The notes: generated by a model from the letters alone, not told the origin. A DNA stretch of 64,000 bases from Nitrospira sp. (GCA_018242725.1 JAFEBI010000001.1:191008-255007); one strand, 5' to 3'; counted from the first letter of the stretch, positions 8,834 through 17,152 are shown. Numbers and translations: made by a program.

Positions 8834-9406
8834 TTACCGGCGAGGACGAGAGGGCACGTTTTCCGGTGGGATAAACACGGCCAGCGCGATGACGGTCGTC
8901 CACTTGCCCTTCTTCCCGACGGCCGACTGGGTGATATTCAGTGTCTGCACGATCTTCCCACCCATCTTGAACACCTGTTCCCGCTCCTTCCAGGCGACGT
9001 TGGGATCAAACTCGACACCTAACGTCGTGGCCAGCATCTGTGCCGCCAAATCTTCGGTGTATTCTCCTGTCTCTTCATCCGTTTCGCCATGCGCATGGTG
9101 CTCAGAAAGATATCCGTACGTTCCGCGATCGGTCGGCTTGGCGAGCCCCACGGACGCCGACACAAGCTGGTTCCGTTCATTGGTTTCGGAGCGGGCCATG
9201 ACGCAAAACGTGATTTCACCGGGCTTCAGCAGTTGCTCACCGCGCTTTCGGGGGATGATCTTGCAGTGCGGCGGAAGGATGGAGGACACGCTGACCAAGT
9301 TGCAGTACGCCACACCGGCGCTGCGCAACGCCTCTTCGAAGGAGGCCAGCTTTTCCTTGTGGACTCCCACCCCTCTCGTAAGAAACATATGCGTAGGTAC
9401 CATCAT
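8834..9406 (-). CDS. Pyruvoyl-dependent arginine decarboxylase
   Basis: This 190-residue protein belongs to the PvlArgDC family, which self-cleaves at an internal serine to create a pyruvoyl cofactor and then decarboxylates arginine to agmatine. The cleavage segment [12 protein letters not shown] (residues about 37-48) is clear, cutting between the paired serines. Other family motifs are [19 protein letters not shown] at the N-terminus and [11 protein letters not shown]. The start is one of two adjacent ATG codons at 9406 or 9403 behind AAAGGGGAG. It precedes agmatinase on the same strand, supporting a two-step putrescine route. It is typical of archaea and a few bacterial phyla. Function is well supported. 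Confidence 0.9.
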   Translation of the reverse strand: MMVPTHMFLTRGVGVHKEKLASFEEALRSAGVAYCNLVSVSSILPPHCKIIPRKRGEQLLKPGEITFCVMARSETNERNQLVSASVGLAKPTDRGTYGYLSEHHAHGETDEETGEYTEDLAAQMLATTLGVEFDPNVAWKEREQVFKMGGKIVQTLNITQSAVGKKGKWTTVIALAVFIPPENVPSRPRR

Positions 9407-9559
9407 CTCCCCTTTCGTCCGACTATCGGCCTTTCTGGCTGTTCGGAAGTTGTTGCGTGACGTGCGTACAAGCGGTCAACCTGATACACAAACTACGCCG
9501 TACCAACGGTCGTATTGGGCGTTTGTTGTAGCAAGATTGAACCAGCTTCGCAATATCTT

Positions 9560-11014
9560 CTAGACACTTTTTTCGGATGGACTGGGTGGTTCCTTGAGGT
9601 TCATGACGAGCATCCTGGGTTCGGTCATATCCTCGATCGCGGCACGGACGCCTTCACGCCCCAACCCCGAATCCTTCACGCCGCCGTAGGGCATATGGTC
9701 CGCCCGGAACGTCGGAATTTCGTTCGCCAGGACGGCTCCGACTTCACAATGACGAAACGCGTAAAAGATCTTGTTGATGTCCTGGGTGAAAATACCGGCC
9801 TGCAATCCAAAGTCTGATTGATTGAGCAACGCTACGGCCTCACTGAGCTGGCGATAGGGCATCACGGTTACGACCGGTCCGAACACCTCTCGACACGAGA
9901 CTTTCATCTCCGGTCTCACATTCCCCAACACCGTGGCTTCCACCAACGATCCGATCCGTTTTCCACCCAAGAGCAGACGGGCCCCATCCGCCACTGCTTC
10001 GCCGATCCAGCTCTCCACTCGCTGCGCGGCGACCTGATCGATGAGAGGCCCGATGGTCGTCGTCTCTTCGGCAGGATCACCGAGTTTGAGCCGAGCCACA
10101 TGCATGAGAAGTTTTGTCGTAAAGGCATCGACAACCGCCTGATGCACAAAAACCCGCTGCACCGAAATGCAGGTCTGGCCGGCATACCCGAACCCGCCTG
10201 CAGCGCAGCGCTGCGCCGCCAGTTCCAGGTCGGCGTCCGGTTCGATCACCACGCCCGCATTGCCACCCAGCTCAAGCGTCACTTTCTTCTTCCCACACTT
10301 AGCCTTCAACATCCATCCCACCGACACACTGCCGGTGAAGCTCAGCAGTTTGAACCGAGGATCGACCACCATTCGTTCGGCCAGAGCGTTGTCGCAGGGC
10401 AGGACATTCAGTCCACCTGCAGGAACGCCCGCTTCGAGCGCAATCTCGCCGAGCAGCAACGCCGTCAACGGCGTTTGCGGAGCTGGCTTGATCAGAATCG
10501 GATTCCCCGCCGCGAGTGCCGGCGCCACCTTGTGCGCCACGAGATTCAGTGGAAAGTTGAAGGGGGTGATGCCGAGAATCGGACCAATGGGGAACCGGCG
10601 CAGAACGCCGAGATGGGTATCAAAGCCCGGCGTCCAATCGAGCGGCACCACCTCACCCGCAATCCGCCGCGACTCTTCTGCCGCCACAGTGAAGATCTGG
10701 ATGGCTCGACTGACTTCCCGCTTGGCATCGGTAATCGGCTTCCCCGCCTCGGCCGTGATGGTCTGCGCACACTCATCTCGCCGTCGATAGAGCAACGCCG
10801 CCATCTGTTGGAGAATATTGTACCGGGCGTGTCCCGGCAACTGTGCCATCACCGAGGCTGCACCGGATGTCGACGCGACGGCTTCTTCGACATCGGACTC
10901 GTTGGCTTGAGCCACCTGAGCCACGGATTTCCCGGTGAACGGATCGACGACCGGAGTCGCGATCGCACTCTGTTTCCACTGACCATGGACGAGAAATGGA
11001 CGGGATTCCTGCAC
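9560..11014 (-). CDS. NAD(P)-dependent aldehyde dehydrogenase
   Basis: This protein of 484 residues has a full aldehyde dehydrogenase fold. The N-terminal cofactor region includes GPILGITPFNFPLNLVAHK and IKPAPQTPLTAL; the general-base glutamate lies in VTLELGGNAG; the catalytic cysteine is in GYAGQTCISVQR near residue 285; and the second conserved glutamate is in CREVFGPVV. The GQTCISVQR form resembles lactaldehyde/glyceraldehyde-3-phosphate (non-phosphorylating) and sulfolactaldehyde-type enzymes. The start is GTG at 11014. Its place between polyamine genes makes a role on an aminoaldehyde conceivable, but substrate cannot be read from the sequence. It lies 37 bp after the small zinc-ribbon gene on the same strand. 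Confidence 0.85.
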   Translation of the reverse strand: MQESRPFLVHGQWKQSAIATPVVDPFTGKSVAQVAQANESDVEEAVASTSGAASVMAQLPGHARYNILQQMAALLYRRRDECAQTITAEAGKPITDAKREVSRAIQIFTVAAEESRRIAGEVVPLDWTPGFDTHLGVLRRFPIGPILGITPFNFPLNLVAHKVAPALAAGNPILIKPAPQTPLTALLLGEIALEAGVPAGGLNVLPCDNALAERMVVDPRFKLLSFTGSVSVGWMLKAKCGKKKVTLELGGNAGVVIEPDADLELAAQRCAAGGFGYAGQTCISVQRVFVHQAVVDAFTTKLLMHVARLKLGDPAEETTTIGPLIDQVAAQRVESWIGEAVADGARLLLGGKRIGSLVEATVLGNVRPEMKVSCREVFGPVVTVMPYRQLSEAVALLNQSDFGLQAGIFTQDINKIFYAFRHCEVGAVLANEIPTFRADHMPYGGVKDSGLGREGVRAAIEDMTEPRMLVMNLKEPPSPSEKSV

Positions 11015-11051
11015 GGGAAGATTCGCTGGAGTCTCTTAGCTGAGGTTGGTA

Positions 11052-11324
11052 TTAATCCGCCGCTTCCATCGATGCAGCCGCTTCGGCCACCGGTTGCACA
11101 ATCGCGGCTGCCTCCTGGGCGGCGATGGCCTTGGCAATCAGTTCTTCCGTGCCCCAATCACGAATCGCCTCAAGGGTAAACCCTTCGTAGGTCGAGACGC
11201 CGTGACAGGACGGACAATCCGGCATCGGAACTTTTCGATAAAAGACTTCCGTGAGGCATGACATGCATACCCAGAAGTCGTCATCACGATGAGAAACCGG
11301 CCAGAACGATTGCATCGAAACCAT
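11052..11324 (-). CDS. Small zinc-ribbon protein, unknown function
   Basis: This 90-residue protein has two CxxC knuckles, CMSC near residue 20 and CPSC near residue 37, that could bind one zinc ion, followed by an alanine-rich helical tail. The start ATG at 11324 is preceded by GGGAGAGG at a good distance, so translation is believable. It lies 37 bp upstream of the aldehyde dehydrogenase on the same strand. I do not recognise a named family; a nucleic-acid-binding or regulatory ribbon is possible but unproven. Confidence 0.6.
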   Translation of the reverse strand: MVSMQSFWPVSHRDDDFWVCMSCLTEVFYRKVPMPDCPSCHGVSTYEGFTLEAIRDWGTEELIAKAIAAQEAAAIVQPVAEAAASMEAAD

Positions 11325-11436
11325 AGGGATACCTCTCCCTTGTGTGATACAGAGGACTATCGCACCTGAGTACTGATGTCAACCCTACGAGTACAAGCCC
11401 ACTCTTCGTTTCGCATCCCTCGACCACCCATATCCT

Positions 11437-12078
11437 CTACTTTGTGCCGCTCGCTAACAGCCGATCGATCTCTTCCGCGAACATCTCAAACGGAAACGCG
11501 CCCGGAATGGCCACGGCCGGTTCCTTTTCCGTCGGCTCCGTCGCGGTCCGAACAAGAACGAATCCTGGGGTTCCATGAAACCCCCACTGGTTGGCTTCCT
11601 GGCGGTCTTCAAAAATGGCCTTCGTATACCGGCCATCGCTCATGCATCGTTCAAAGGCGGCTTGATCCAGTTTTAGCGTCGCCGCATGGCGCCGATATAC
11701 CTGCTTGTCCAACTGCCCCCCTTCGGAAAACAACCGGTCGTGCATTCCCCAATACTGGCCTTGCGCACCGGCACATCGTGCCGCTGTCGCCGCATCGAGT
11801 CCCGCCCCTTGGTCGCCCCTCGGGAAATCTCGATACATGAATCGTACTTTCCCGGTATCGACGTAACGCTCCTGAATACGCGGCCATGTCCTCTTGAAGA
11901 ACTTCAAGCAGAACCCGCAGGTAAAATCAGAGTATTCAATCAACGTGACCGGGGCATCGGCCTTCCCCCTCACCCTGATGTCGGTCTCGCCTGAACTTCC
12001 TGCGGACACCGGAGCGGACCACAAGAGCATGCCGCCTATGACGACTCGACACGTCCATTGCCGAATCATGCCCTTCAT
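11437..12078 (-). CDS. DsbA-like thiol oxidoreductase, exported
   Basis: The start is set at the ATG at 12078, which overlaps the stop of the upstream gene as ATGA and gives a 213-residue protein. A signal peptide (TCRVVIGGMLLWSAPVSAG) is followed by a thioredoxin fold with active site CGFC in the segment VTLIEYSDFTCGFCLKFF. The cis-proline motif lies in FHGTPGFVLV. The helical insertion between them is typical of DsbA/DsbG-like proteins of the Thioredoxin_4 family. It probably oxidises or isomerises disulfides in the periplasm. Translational coupling to a cytosolic deoxyhypusine-synthase-like enzyme is unusual, and no functional link is evident. Confidence 0.82.
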   Translation of the reverse strand: MKGMIRQWTCRVVIGGMLLWSAPVSAGSSGETDIRVRGKADAPVTLIEYSDFTCGFCLKFFKRTWPRIQERYVDTGKVRFMYRDFPRGDQGAGLDAATAARCAGAQGQYWGMHDRLFSEGGQLDKQVYRRHAATLKLDQAAFERCMSDGRYTKAIFEDRQEANQWGFHGTPGFVLVRTATEPTEKEPAVAIPGAFPFEMFAEEIDRLLASGTK

Positions 12079-13181
12079 GAACCGCGTGCGACTCCTGTTT
12101 TTTTTCTCTCCAGCAAGCCCATCATCAGCAGCGGCCACACGACGGTGGCGTCGCTCAGCACTTCGGCAAACCGTCCACCATCTTTCGGCGTCACAAACTT
12201 ACCCCAAGAAAGCCCTTCCTGATAGGTACAGCCGCTCAGCCCACCCCAATAATCCGGTTCCGGACAAATCCTCACACCATAGTGAAAGCGCGGTGGCTTG
12301 ACACTGAGGCCCAAGCGAAGATTGCTGATCTCGATGTAGGGACCGACCTGCTGCGCCCAATTCCTCGGTACCCCGCCGCCGATCGTGAAGATTCCCAGAC
12401 GCTTTGCCGAGAGCACATGATCGGCATAACTATTGAGATCGAGATAGGGATTGAACGAAGGCTGTGAGCGGAGGATGCTCTTGAGGACCGCGAGGTCTCC
12501 GTTGTGACCGGTCTGCGCCCGTGCCTGAGCCAACTCTCCCGCCATCGCCAATGTGCCCATATCAAGTCCCACTTCAGAATCAGTAAAGGCCGGGATATAG
12601 ACCGGTACGTTTTTCAGATACGCGCTTTTTAAAATGCCCTCGCCCTGAACTTCCTCGGCTAGTGTCTTCCCCAACTCACGCGTGAGCATCTCGGAACAGA
12701 GTGGTCGATCCTGACTCAGACGTTTCACGGTCTGGGTGACGATATGCTCGACGTAATTCAAATTGGCTTCCATCTCAAGCGTGTCGTAGACGCGATTGTA
12801 CCCCTTCTTGAACAGTTCCTCGTCGCTCATCAAGGGATCGTGCCGATAATGTGTCTTTCCGACCGACTCGCTCAGGCCATGAGCCATCAACGCGCCGGTC
12901 GAGATGATGCACTGCACCATTCCTTCATCGATCATCTTCGTGATGATCTTCCCCATCTTGGCGATGGTCATCGCGCCGGACAACGTCATCACGACCTTGC
13001 ACTCCGGATCTTCGATCATCGCCGAGAGCACCTCGAAGGCCTTCCCCACGTGCCGTCCACCGAAAGCCGTCTTTCCCATCGCCTCCAGCAGTTCGCCGAA
13101 CGAAGAAATCTTGTCGGGATCCAGCGGCTCAAGCGCCTCTAATCCGTCTTTTGCTCCATCACGAAACTCGCGTGCATACAT
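12075..13181 (-). CDS. Deoxyhypusine synthase-like protein (possible homospermidine synthase)
   Basis: This protein of 368 residues belongs to the deoxyhypusine synthase superfamily, with an NAD-binding Rossmann-like core. Recognisable segments are MTLSGAMTIAKMGKIITKMI, CIISTGALMAHGL, FTIGGGVPRNWAQQ and the C-terminal SGCTYQEGLSWGKF, where the lysine matches the catalytic imine-forming lysine of the family. Bacteria lack eIF5A, so bacterial homologues are thought to act on polyamines; cyanobacterial members are linked to homospermidine. Agmatinase and arginine decarboxylase a few kilobases downstream would supply putrescine. The start ATG has GAGG eight bases upstream. Homospermidine synthase is the best guess but not proven. 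Confidence 0.82.
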   Translation of the reverse strand: MYAREFRDGAKDGLEALEPLDPDKISSFGELLEAMGKTAFGGRHVGKAFEVLSAMIEDPECKVVMTLSGAMTIAKMGKIITKMIDEGMVQCIISTGALMAHGLSESVGKTHYRHDPLMSDEELFKKGYNRVYDTLEMEANLNYVEHIVTQTVKRLSQDRPLCSEMLTRELGKTLAEEVQGEGILKSAYLKNVPVYIPAFTDSEVGLDMGTLAMAGELAQARAQTGHNGDLAVLKSILRSQPSFNPYLDLNSYADHVLSAKRLGIFTIGGGVPRNWAQQVGPYIEISNLRLGLSVKPPRFHYGVRICPEPDYWGGLSGCTYQEGLSWGKFVTPKDGGRFAEVLSDATVVWPLLMMGLLERKKTGVARGS

Positions 13182-13529
13182 AAGACAACCCTCTACAACG
13201 CTCCAGACCGTTCACTGATGTGGATTCGTTTATACACAACCCTGAATGGAGGCGTCAATGAATGTTGCAAGCGGATTCTCACAGCTTGACTGCTCGGAGA
13301 GAATGGCCTATCAGATAGAGAGATACCTAATCCTACAGAAAAGTCACTACCTTTAGATTCCTGATGGCTTCCTCACCCTCATCCACAAGCCTCAATGCAA
13401 ACAGGAACGGGCCGATACGACAGAAACCATCGGGCGAGAGAACACGCTGTACTCACACTGCCGACAAGCCACCTCCTTGGTGCCAACATGCATGCCCGAC
13501 ACGTATGCATTCTCCGTGTCAGCCAGGTT
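13182..13529. other. Noncoding interval
   Basis: About 350 bp between the deoxyhypusine-synthase-like gene and an exported unknown. I see no tRNA, terminator or convincing reading frame; the upstream region of the former gene should contain its promoter, but no strong hexamer pair stands out. Confidence 0.4.
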
Positions 13530-14219
13530 CTAAAATAACGGCTTCCTCCCGCCGGCCTTGCTGATGGCGTGACTCAGGGCTTTTGAAAGGCTCTCTGCTG
13601 CTGCTGCGTCGCAGACCGGAAGAGAGAGCTCTCCTTTCTTTTCTCCCGGTTTGTCCTTCGGCGCACGATCCTCATACACAAGCTCTTCCAAATTCGTGAC
13701 GACCAATCGACCGGTTTTGAGGTCATGCATGGGCTTCCCCGGCAACGAAAGCGTTGTCACCCATTCTGTAATACAGGCCGCACGCGTACAGCGCAGCCGA
13801 ACCCCATAGAGGTTCGTCCCCTCTCCTTCTCGCTCAGGACTGACATTCGGAGACATGGCGCTCAAGTCGAACTCCTGAACTTTTTCAACCGGGGCTTGGA
13901 GATCAAGTGCTCCGCTCAATCGCATCCGCTCATTGAGCCGTGTGGTGAGTTGCAGACCGGAGGGAGGCCGAATCACTACGTCAACCTTCGCCGTTCGATC
14001 CATCTGCCAGGGTGCTCCGTCCTTCGGAGCCATCCGTTGCAACCCACTGCGCATAGTCGCGCAGGCCTCCCACGTACCTTTGATAAACACCATTGTTTCT
14101 TCCAACGAGGGCCCCTCTGGATCAGGGCCCTCGCTCGATCCAGCCCACACAGTCGATAGGCCGATCAGGAAAAAGAAACAACCAATAACGGCCCACCCCA
14201 CTTGCCATTTCGCCATCAT
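13530..14219 (-). CDS. Exported protein of unknown function
   Basis: The ATG at 14219 is preferred over the upstream GTG at 14240 because AAGGGG lies eight bases before it. The product is about 229 residues: a signal peptide (VGWAVIGCFFFLIGLSTVWA) followed by a hydrophilic domain. Two cysteine pairs, one near CATM and another in RLRCTRAACITEW, may form disulfides in the periplasm. The C-terminal LSLPVCDAAAAESLSKALSHAI resembles a capping helix. No family is recognised. Confidence 0.6.
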   Translation of the reverse strand: MMAKWQVGWAVIGCFFFLIGLSTVWAGSSEGPDPEGPSLEETMVFIKGTWEACATMRSGLQRMAPKDGAPWQMDRTAKVDVVIRPPSGLQLTTRLNERMRLSGALDLQAPVEKVQEFDLSAMSPNVSPEREGEGTNLYGVRLRCTRAACITEWVTTLSLPGKPMHDLKTGRLVVTNLEELVYEDRAPKDKPGEKKGELSLPVCDAAAAESLSKALSHAISKAGGRKPLF

Positions 14220-14453
14220 GTCATTTCCCCTTGAGACCACAGTGCGAACTGAACGGATTATAATCGATTTGCAATCGTTTCATCAGATACACACACCCGC
14301 AGTGTGAGAGACTCCGTGGCACCAACGGAAAAGAGAACACCTGGTGAGCAGTGGCATGCAGAAACTGCGATAGCAATACAAGAGATACTGGAGGGATTTA
14401 CCCGCGGCCGCCAAGCTACAGATGCCACCCAATCTGTGATCGTCGCTGGCTCT

Positions 14454-15014
14454 TCATCGTTTCGTCTGAAACTCCACGTTGACGAGTTTGATTTCCGAGA
14501 GATCTGTGAGCCGGGGACACCACCGTGTGCCGGCACGCCACAAGGCCGAGTCAAGTTGATCATAGATCGTCCCTGGGTGCTCGTAGTGAATGCCGTAGGC
14601 ATGTGTGGCCGCACTTCGACAGGGGAACACGAATGACTTCGTCAAGTCGTCGGACTCCACCTCAAATCGTGTCACGGTCAGGTCGAAGGTGAGCCTGATC
14701 TTGAACCAACAATGAGCATGGTGATCATCGACTTGCATCGAGTGCTGATAGCACTGCAACACATCACGGACCGTCCCCATGGTCAACGACGTGTTCCCCG
14801 AAAAGACCTCGGCTCGCTTGTCGAGCACCAAGGCCTTGGCAAGAGACAAGGCGTGTCCGACCTGAATCGGGTTCAGAAGATCGAACGCCGACTCGTAGAT
14901 GACGATGTTGGGATGCACCTTGAATTCGTGCAGGGATCCACGCTTGGCCAGCTCGAGGTTCCAATAAAAGTCCACAGCCTGGGACTCGCGGAAGCGAAAG
15001 GTCAGGAGGTTCAT
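14454..15014 (-). CDS. Hypothetical protein
   Basis: This 186-residue reading frame has GGGGAG followed by a short spacer and ATG at 15014. The composition is protein-like (mixed polar and aromatic, no low-complexity runs), for example VHPNIVIYESAFDLL and MQVDDHHAHCWFKIRL. I do not recognise a family. It is the last chromosomal gene before the element inserted in tRNA-Glu. Overlapping frames on either strand are less convincing. Confidence 0.5.
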   Translation of the reverse strand: MNLLTFRFRESQAVDFYWNLELAKRGSLHEFKVHPNIVIYESAFDLLNPIQVGHALSLAKALVLDKRAEVFSGNTSLTMGTVRDVLQCYQHSMQVDDHHAHCWFKIRLTFDLTVTRFEVESDDLTKSFVFPCRSAATHAYGIHYEHPGTIYDQLDSALWRAGTRWCPRLTDLSEIKLVNVEFQTKR

Positions 15015-15166
15015 AACTCACTCCCCATCACGAAGGGTCGCGATGTCCGAAACTTTCAGGAAGGAACCCGGTCTCGACTAATCAATCTCTCCCCGCTGCA
15101 ACCTGTTCAACTCCTTTTACTGACGGAAGCGTGAATTTGGCTAGTCCTTACAGAGAGCAGGAACGA

Positions 15167-15212
15167 GTGGTGGTCCCAACGGGATTCGAACCCGTGTTTA
15201 AGCCTTGAGAGG
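15167..15212 (-). repeat. Distal att site: displaced 3' half of tRNA-Glu
   Basis: These 46 bp are identical to 24440-24485. They hold the CCA end, the 3' acceptor strand, T arm, variable loop and anticodon arm up to the anticodon loop, then diverge into element sequence (ACCGACC). This is the original 3' end of the tRNA gene, now separated from its 5' half by the insertion. The identity stops within the anticodon stem-loop, a preferred crossover place for tRNA-targeting tyrosine recombinases. Confidence 0.93.
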
Positions 15213-15298
15213 ACCGACCAAAGCGAAGAAAATCAACAAGATGATACTTCGGACACTTCCGATTAGCAATATGGATTTACAACGACTTACAGAATGCG

Positions 15299-15314
15299 TG
15301 TCCTATATAGGACA
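15299..15314. repeat. Perfect 16-bp palindrome near the left element end
   Basis: TGTCCTATATAGGACA is a perfect palindrome with no loop. It lies in a 229-bp noncoding stretch between the left att repeat and merR, where I see no gene. The site could bind a dimeric regulator or accessory recombination protein; this is only a structural observation. Confidence 0.5.
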
Positions 15315-15441
15315 GCGATTAGGTCGCTACCGTTCCCAACAAGCCGAATGATTTCCGCATCCTGACCAATATCATCACGCAGTCCGTCATTATCCTAGCT
15401 CGAAAGCGCGGTCGGCATGGGAATGCGATCTGGTATGTACG

Positions 15442-15852
15442 TCAGTGGAGAAACCCGCCTTGCGCGAGAGCGTGAATTATCGGGCACCCTTTTGTAGACT
15501 CTCCCGCGTCGCATTGTCGAACAAGGGCGGCCAGTGCCTTGCGCATGTTTGTGAGTCCGGTCAGTTTCTGGTCGATGGCGTTTATCTTGTCTCGAGCGAG
15601 CGCGCGGGTCTTGCCACAGGCGCGGGCTTCCTCCAATTCCATGAGAAGGGCTACTTCATTTAAGGTAAACCCAAGAGCCTGCGCCCGTTTGATGAAGCGG
15701 ATGTGCTTCACCATGTCCGCTGGATAGCGGCGGTATCCCATATAAGGCTTGTCCGGCTCCGCTAGAAGTCCCCGCCGCTGGTAATAGCGAATCGTCTCGA
15801 CGTTGACTTCCGCCAGCTTCGCCACCTTTCCTATCGTTAATTCCTGAGCCAT
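15442..15852 (-). CDS. merR: Mercury-responsive MerR regulator
   Basis: The ATG at 15852 gives a 136-residue protein beginning MAQELTIGKVAKLAEVNVET, the MerR winged helix. The three Hg(II)-binding cysteines are present at positions 79, 114 and 123, with the same spacing (35 and 9) as Cys82, Cys117 and Cys126 of Tn501 MerR, so mercury rather than another metal is the expected ligand. AAGGGG lies about eight bases upstream of the start. The gene is divergent from merT and shares with it a promoter with the elongated spacer MerR untwists. It would repress without Hg(II) and activate with it. Confidence 0.93.
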   Translation of the reverse strand: MAQELTIGKVAKLAEVNVETIRYYQRRGLLAEPDKPYMGYRRYPADMVKHIRFIKRAQALGFTLNEVALLMELEEARACGKTRALARDKINAIDQKLTGLTNMRKALAALVRQCDAGESTKGCPIIHALAQGGFLH

Positions 15853-15864
15853 TGAAATTACCCC

Positions 15865-15896
15865 TTGCTTCCGTACCTTAGTACAGGGTTTAGGAT
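15865..15896 (+). promoter_or_regulatory. MerR-type promoter/operator for merT
   Basis: TTGCTT (15865-15870) and TTAGGA (15890-15895) are 19 bp apart, the overlong spacing that MerR-family activators correct. Between them lies the dyad CCGTAC-CTTA-GTACAGG, matching the mer operator core (CCGTAC and GTACGG halves). The position, 33 bp before the merT start and next to divergent merR, is exactly as in classic mer operons. Confidence 0.85.
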
Positions 15897-15927
15897 GAAT
15901 CAACAAAGCGGTTCTGGAGGAAAAGCT

Positions 15928-16275
15928 ATGGATTTAGGAAATGGAAAGGGAACACTCATAGCGGGCGTGCTGACTGCGTTGGGTGCGTCGGTATGCTGTG
16001 TCGCGCCACTTGTCCTACTGGCACTTGGCATCAGCGGGGCATGGATTAGCAACTTAACCGCGCTGGAACCGTTGCGCCCGGTATTCATTGGGTTAACGCT
16101 GCTGTTCTTGGGACTATCCTTTCGCAAGGTCTATCTAACCCCTCTAGCTTGTGTCCCCGGCATGCCATGCGCCGACCCGCGTACAGTCAAACGCCAGCGC
16201 GGCATATTTTGGGTGGTTACGGTGCTGCTGCTCATCCTGCTGGCGGTGCCGTGGGTTGCGCCATTGCTTTCTTAA
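15928..16275 (+). CDS. merT: Mercuric ion transporter MerT
   Basis: The start is ATG at 15928, with GGAGG seven bases upstream; this gives the standard length of about 115 residues with three membrane helices. The vicinal pair Cys23-Cys24 sits in the first helix (GASVCCVAPLVLL), and a second cysteine pair, Cys75 and Cys81 (CVPGMPC), lies in the cytoplasmic loop between helices two and three. MerT accepts Hg(II) from periplasmic MerP and passes it inward to mercuric reductase. No reductase gene follows in this operon, which leaves the fate of imported Hg(II) unclear. It is under the MerR promoter just upstream. Confidence 0.92.
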   Translation: MDLGNGKGTLIAGVLTALGASVCCVAPLVLLALGISGAWISNLTALEPLRPVFIGLTLLFLGLSFRKVYLTPLACVPGMPCADPRTVKRQRGIFWVVTVLLLILLAVPWVAPLLS

Positions 16276-16287
16276 AAGGATATGCAG

Positions 16288-16581
16288 ATGCGCAAAGTAA
16301 AACTGTTGTTGTGTGTTTCCATCTTTTTGAATAGTTGGGTTGCCGTGGCAATAGCCGCGCCTCCTGAAACGGTTACGCTTGCCGTGAAGAATATGACGTG
16401 CGAACTTTGTCCTGTCACCGTGAAGAAGGCACTCGAAAAGGTGCCGGGGGTGAGTACAGTGAGCATAGATTATGACAAGAAAACTGCAACTGTGACCTTC
16501 GATCCTGACAAGGCTAAGCCGGAAGTGATGACGAAAGCTACGACCGAGGCAGGTTACCCATCGGTGATCGGAAAGGAGTGA
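16288..16581 (+). CDS. merP: Periplasmic mercury-binding protein MerP
   Basis: The second of two close ATGs (16288) is chosen because AAAGGA stands seven bases upstream of it. The 97-residue product has a signal peptide (LLLCVSIFLNSWVAVAIAA) and a heavy-metal-associated domain with the metal site NMTCELCPVTVKKAL (Cys38, Cys41). The ending VTFDPDKAKPEVMTKATTEAGYP is typical of MerP. It lies 12 bp after merT and would scavenge Hg(II) in the periplasm and hand it to MerT. Confidence 0.93.
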   Translation: MRKVKLLLCVSIFLNSWVAVAIAAPPETVTLAVKNMTCELCPVTVKKALEKVPGVSTVSIDYDKKTATVTFDPDKAKPEVMTKATTEAGYPSVIGKE

Positions 16582-16582
16582 T

Positions 16583-16783
16583 ATGGCAGACGTACTGCTT
16601 CAATCGGTTCTGACGTGCCCACAGTGTCAGAACACTGTGGAACTAACGATGCCCACCGATGCCTGTTTGCAGGTTTACGAATGCTCGCAATGCAAAGCGG
16701 TGCTGCGGCGGAAAGATGGAGACTGCTGTGTGTTCTGTTCTTATGGCTCGGTAAAATGCCCACCTGTGCAGAGTCAAGAATGA
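16583..16783 (+). CDS. GDCCVxC-motif small protein of mer operons
   Basis: This 66-residue protein has a CPQC knuckle near residue 12, a CSQC knuckle near residue 34 and the diagnostic motif GDCCVFCSYGS at residues 46-56, followed by KCPP. Proteins with this motif often occur in mercury operons, and some relatives carry selenocysteine in the motif; here all positions are ordinary cysteine codons. It starts two bases after the merP stop, with GGAAAGGAG for translation, so it is certainly in the operon. Its biochemical role is unknown; a cytosolic thiol-based Hg(II) buffer is a reasonable guess. Confidence 0.8.
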   Translation: MADVLLQSVLTCPQCQNTVELTMPTDACLQVYECSQCKAVLRRKDGDCCVFCSYGSVKCPPVQSQE

Positions 16784-16828
16784 ATCATCATATAAACACG
16801 GTGAGGAGGTGTGCCACTTCCGAGTAGA

Positions 16829-17152
16829 TTATGAACGTGGCATCCAGAGAATGATGGCCGCGCCGATGAGAGAAACCGTTGCTCCGATAATATCCCAGCG
16901 GTCGGGGCGGATGCCTTCCACTACCCACAGCCAACCGAGCGTGGTTACGATGTAAATCCCTCCATAGACCGCGTAGGCGCGCCCTGCATACTCTGCTGGA
17001 CTCAGTGAGAGTAACCATGCGAACAACGCGAGGGAAAACATTCCCGGCAATAGCCAGAGGATGGGTTTGCCTTCCCGGTACCAAAACCAAAAGGCAAAAC
17101 ACCCGGCAATTTCAGCAACAGCCGCAGCGATATAGATCAGAAGCGTAACCAT
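16829..17152 (-). CDS. ynfA: YnfA family small membrane protein
   Basis: This 107-residue protein consists almost entirely of four membrane helices and matches the YnfA/UPF0060 family: [32 protein letters not shown] and [10 protein letters not shown] are family hallmarks. Relatives belong to the drug/metabolite transporter superfamily and resemble small multidrug resistance proteins; they are frequent on metal-resistance islands. It is convergent with the mer operon and lies 110 bp downstream of arsC on the same strand, so it may be the tail of the arsenic operon. Substrate is not known. Confidence 0.88.
   Translation of the reverse strand: MVTLLIYIAAAVAEIAGCFAFWFWYREGKPILWLLPGMFSLALFAWLLSLSPAEYAGRAYAVYGGIYIVTTLGWLWVVEGIRPDRWDIIGATVSLIGAAIILWMPRS

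Noticed and set aside
14304-14636. Plus-strand frame of 110 residues
   Set aside because: It overlaps the end of a more plausible minus-strand gene (14454-15014) and lacks a ribosome site.
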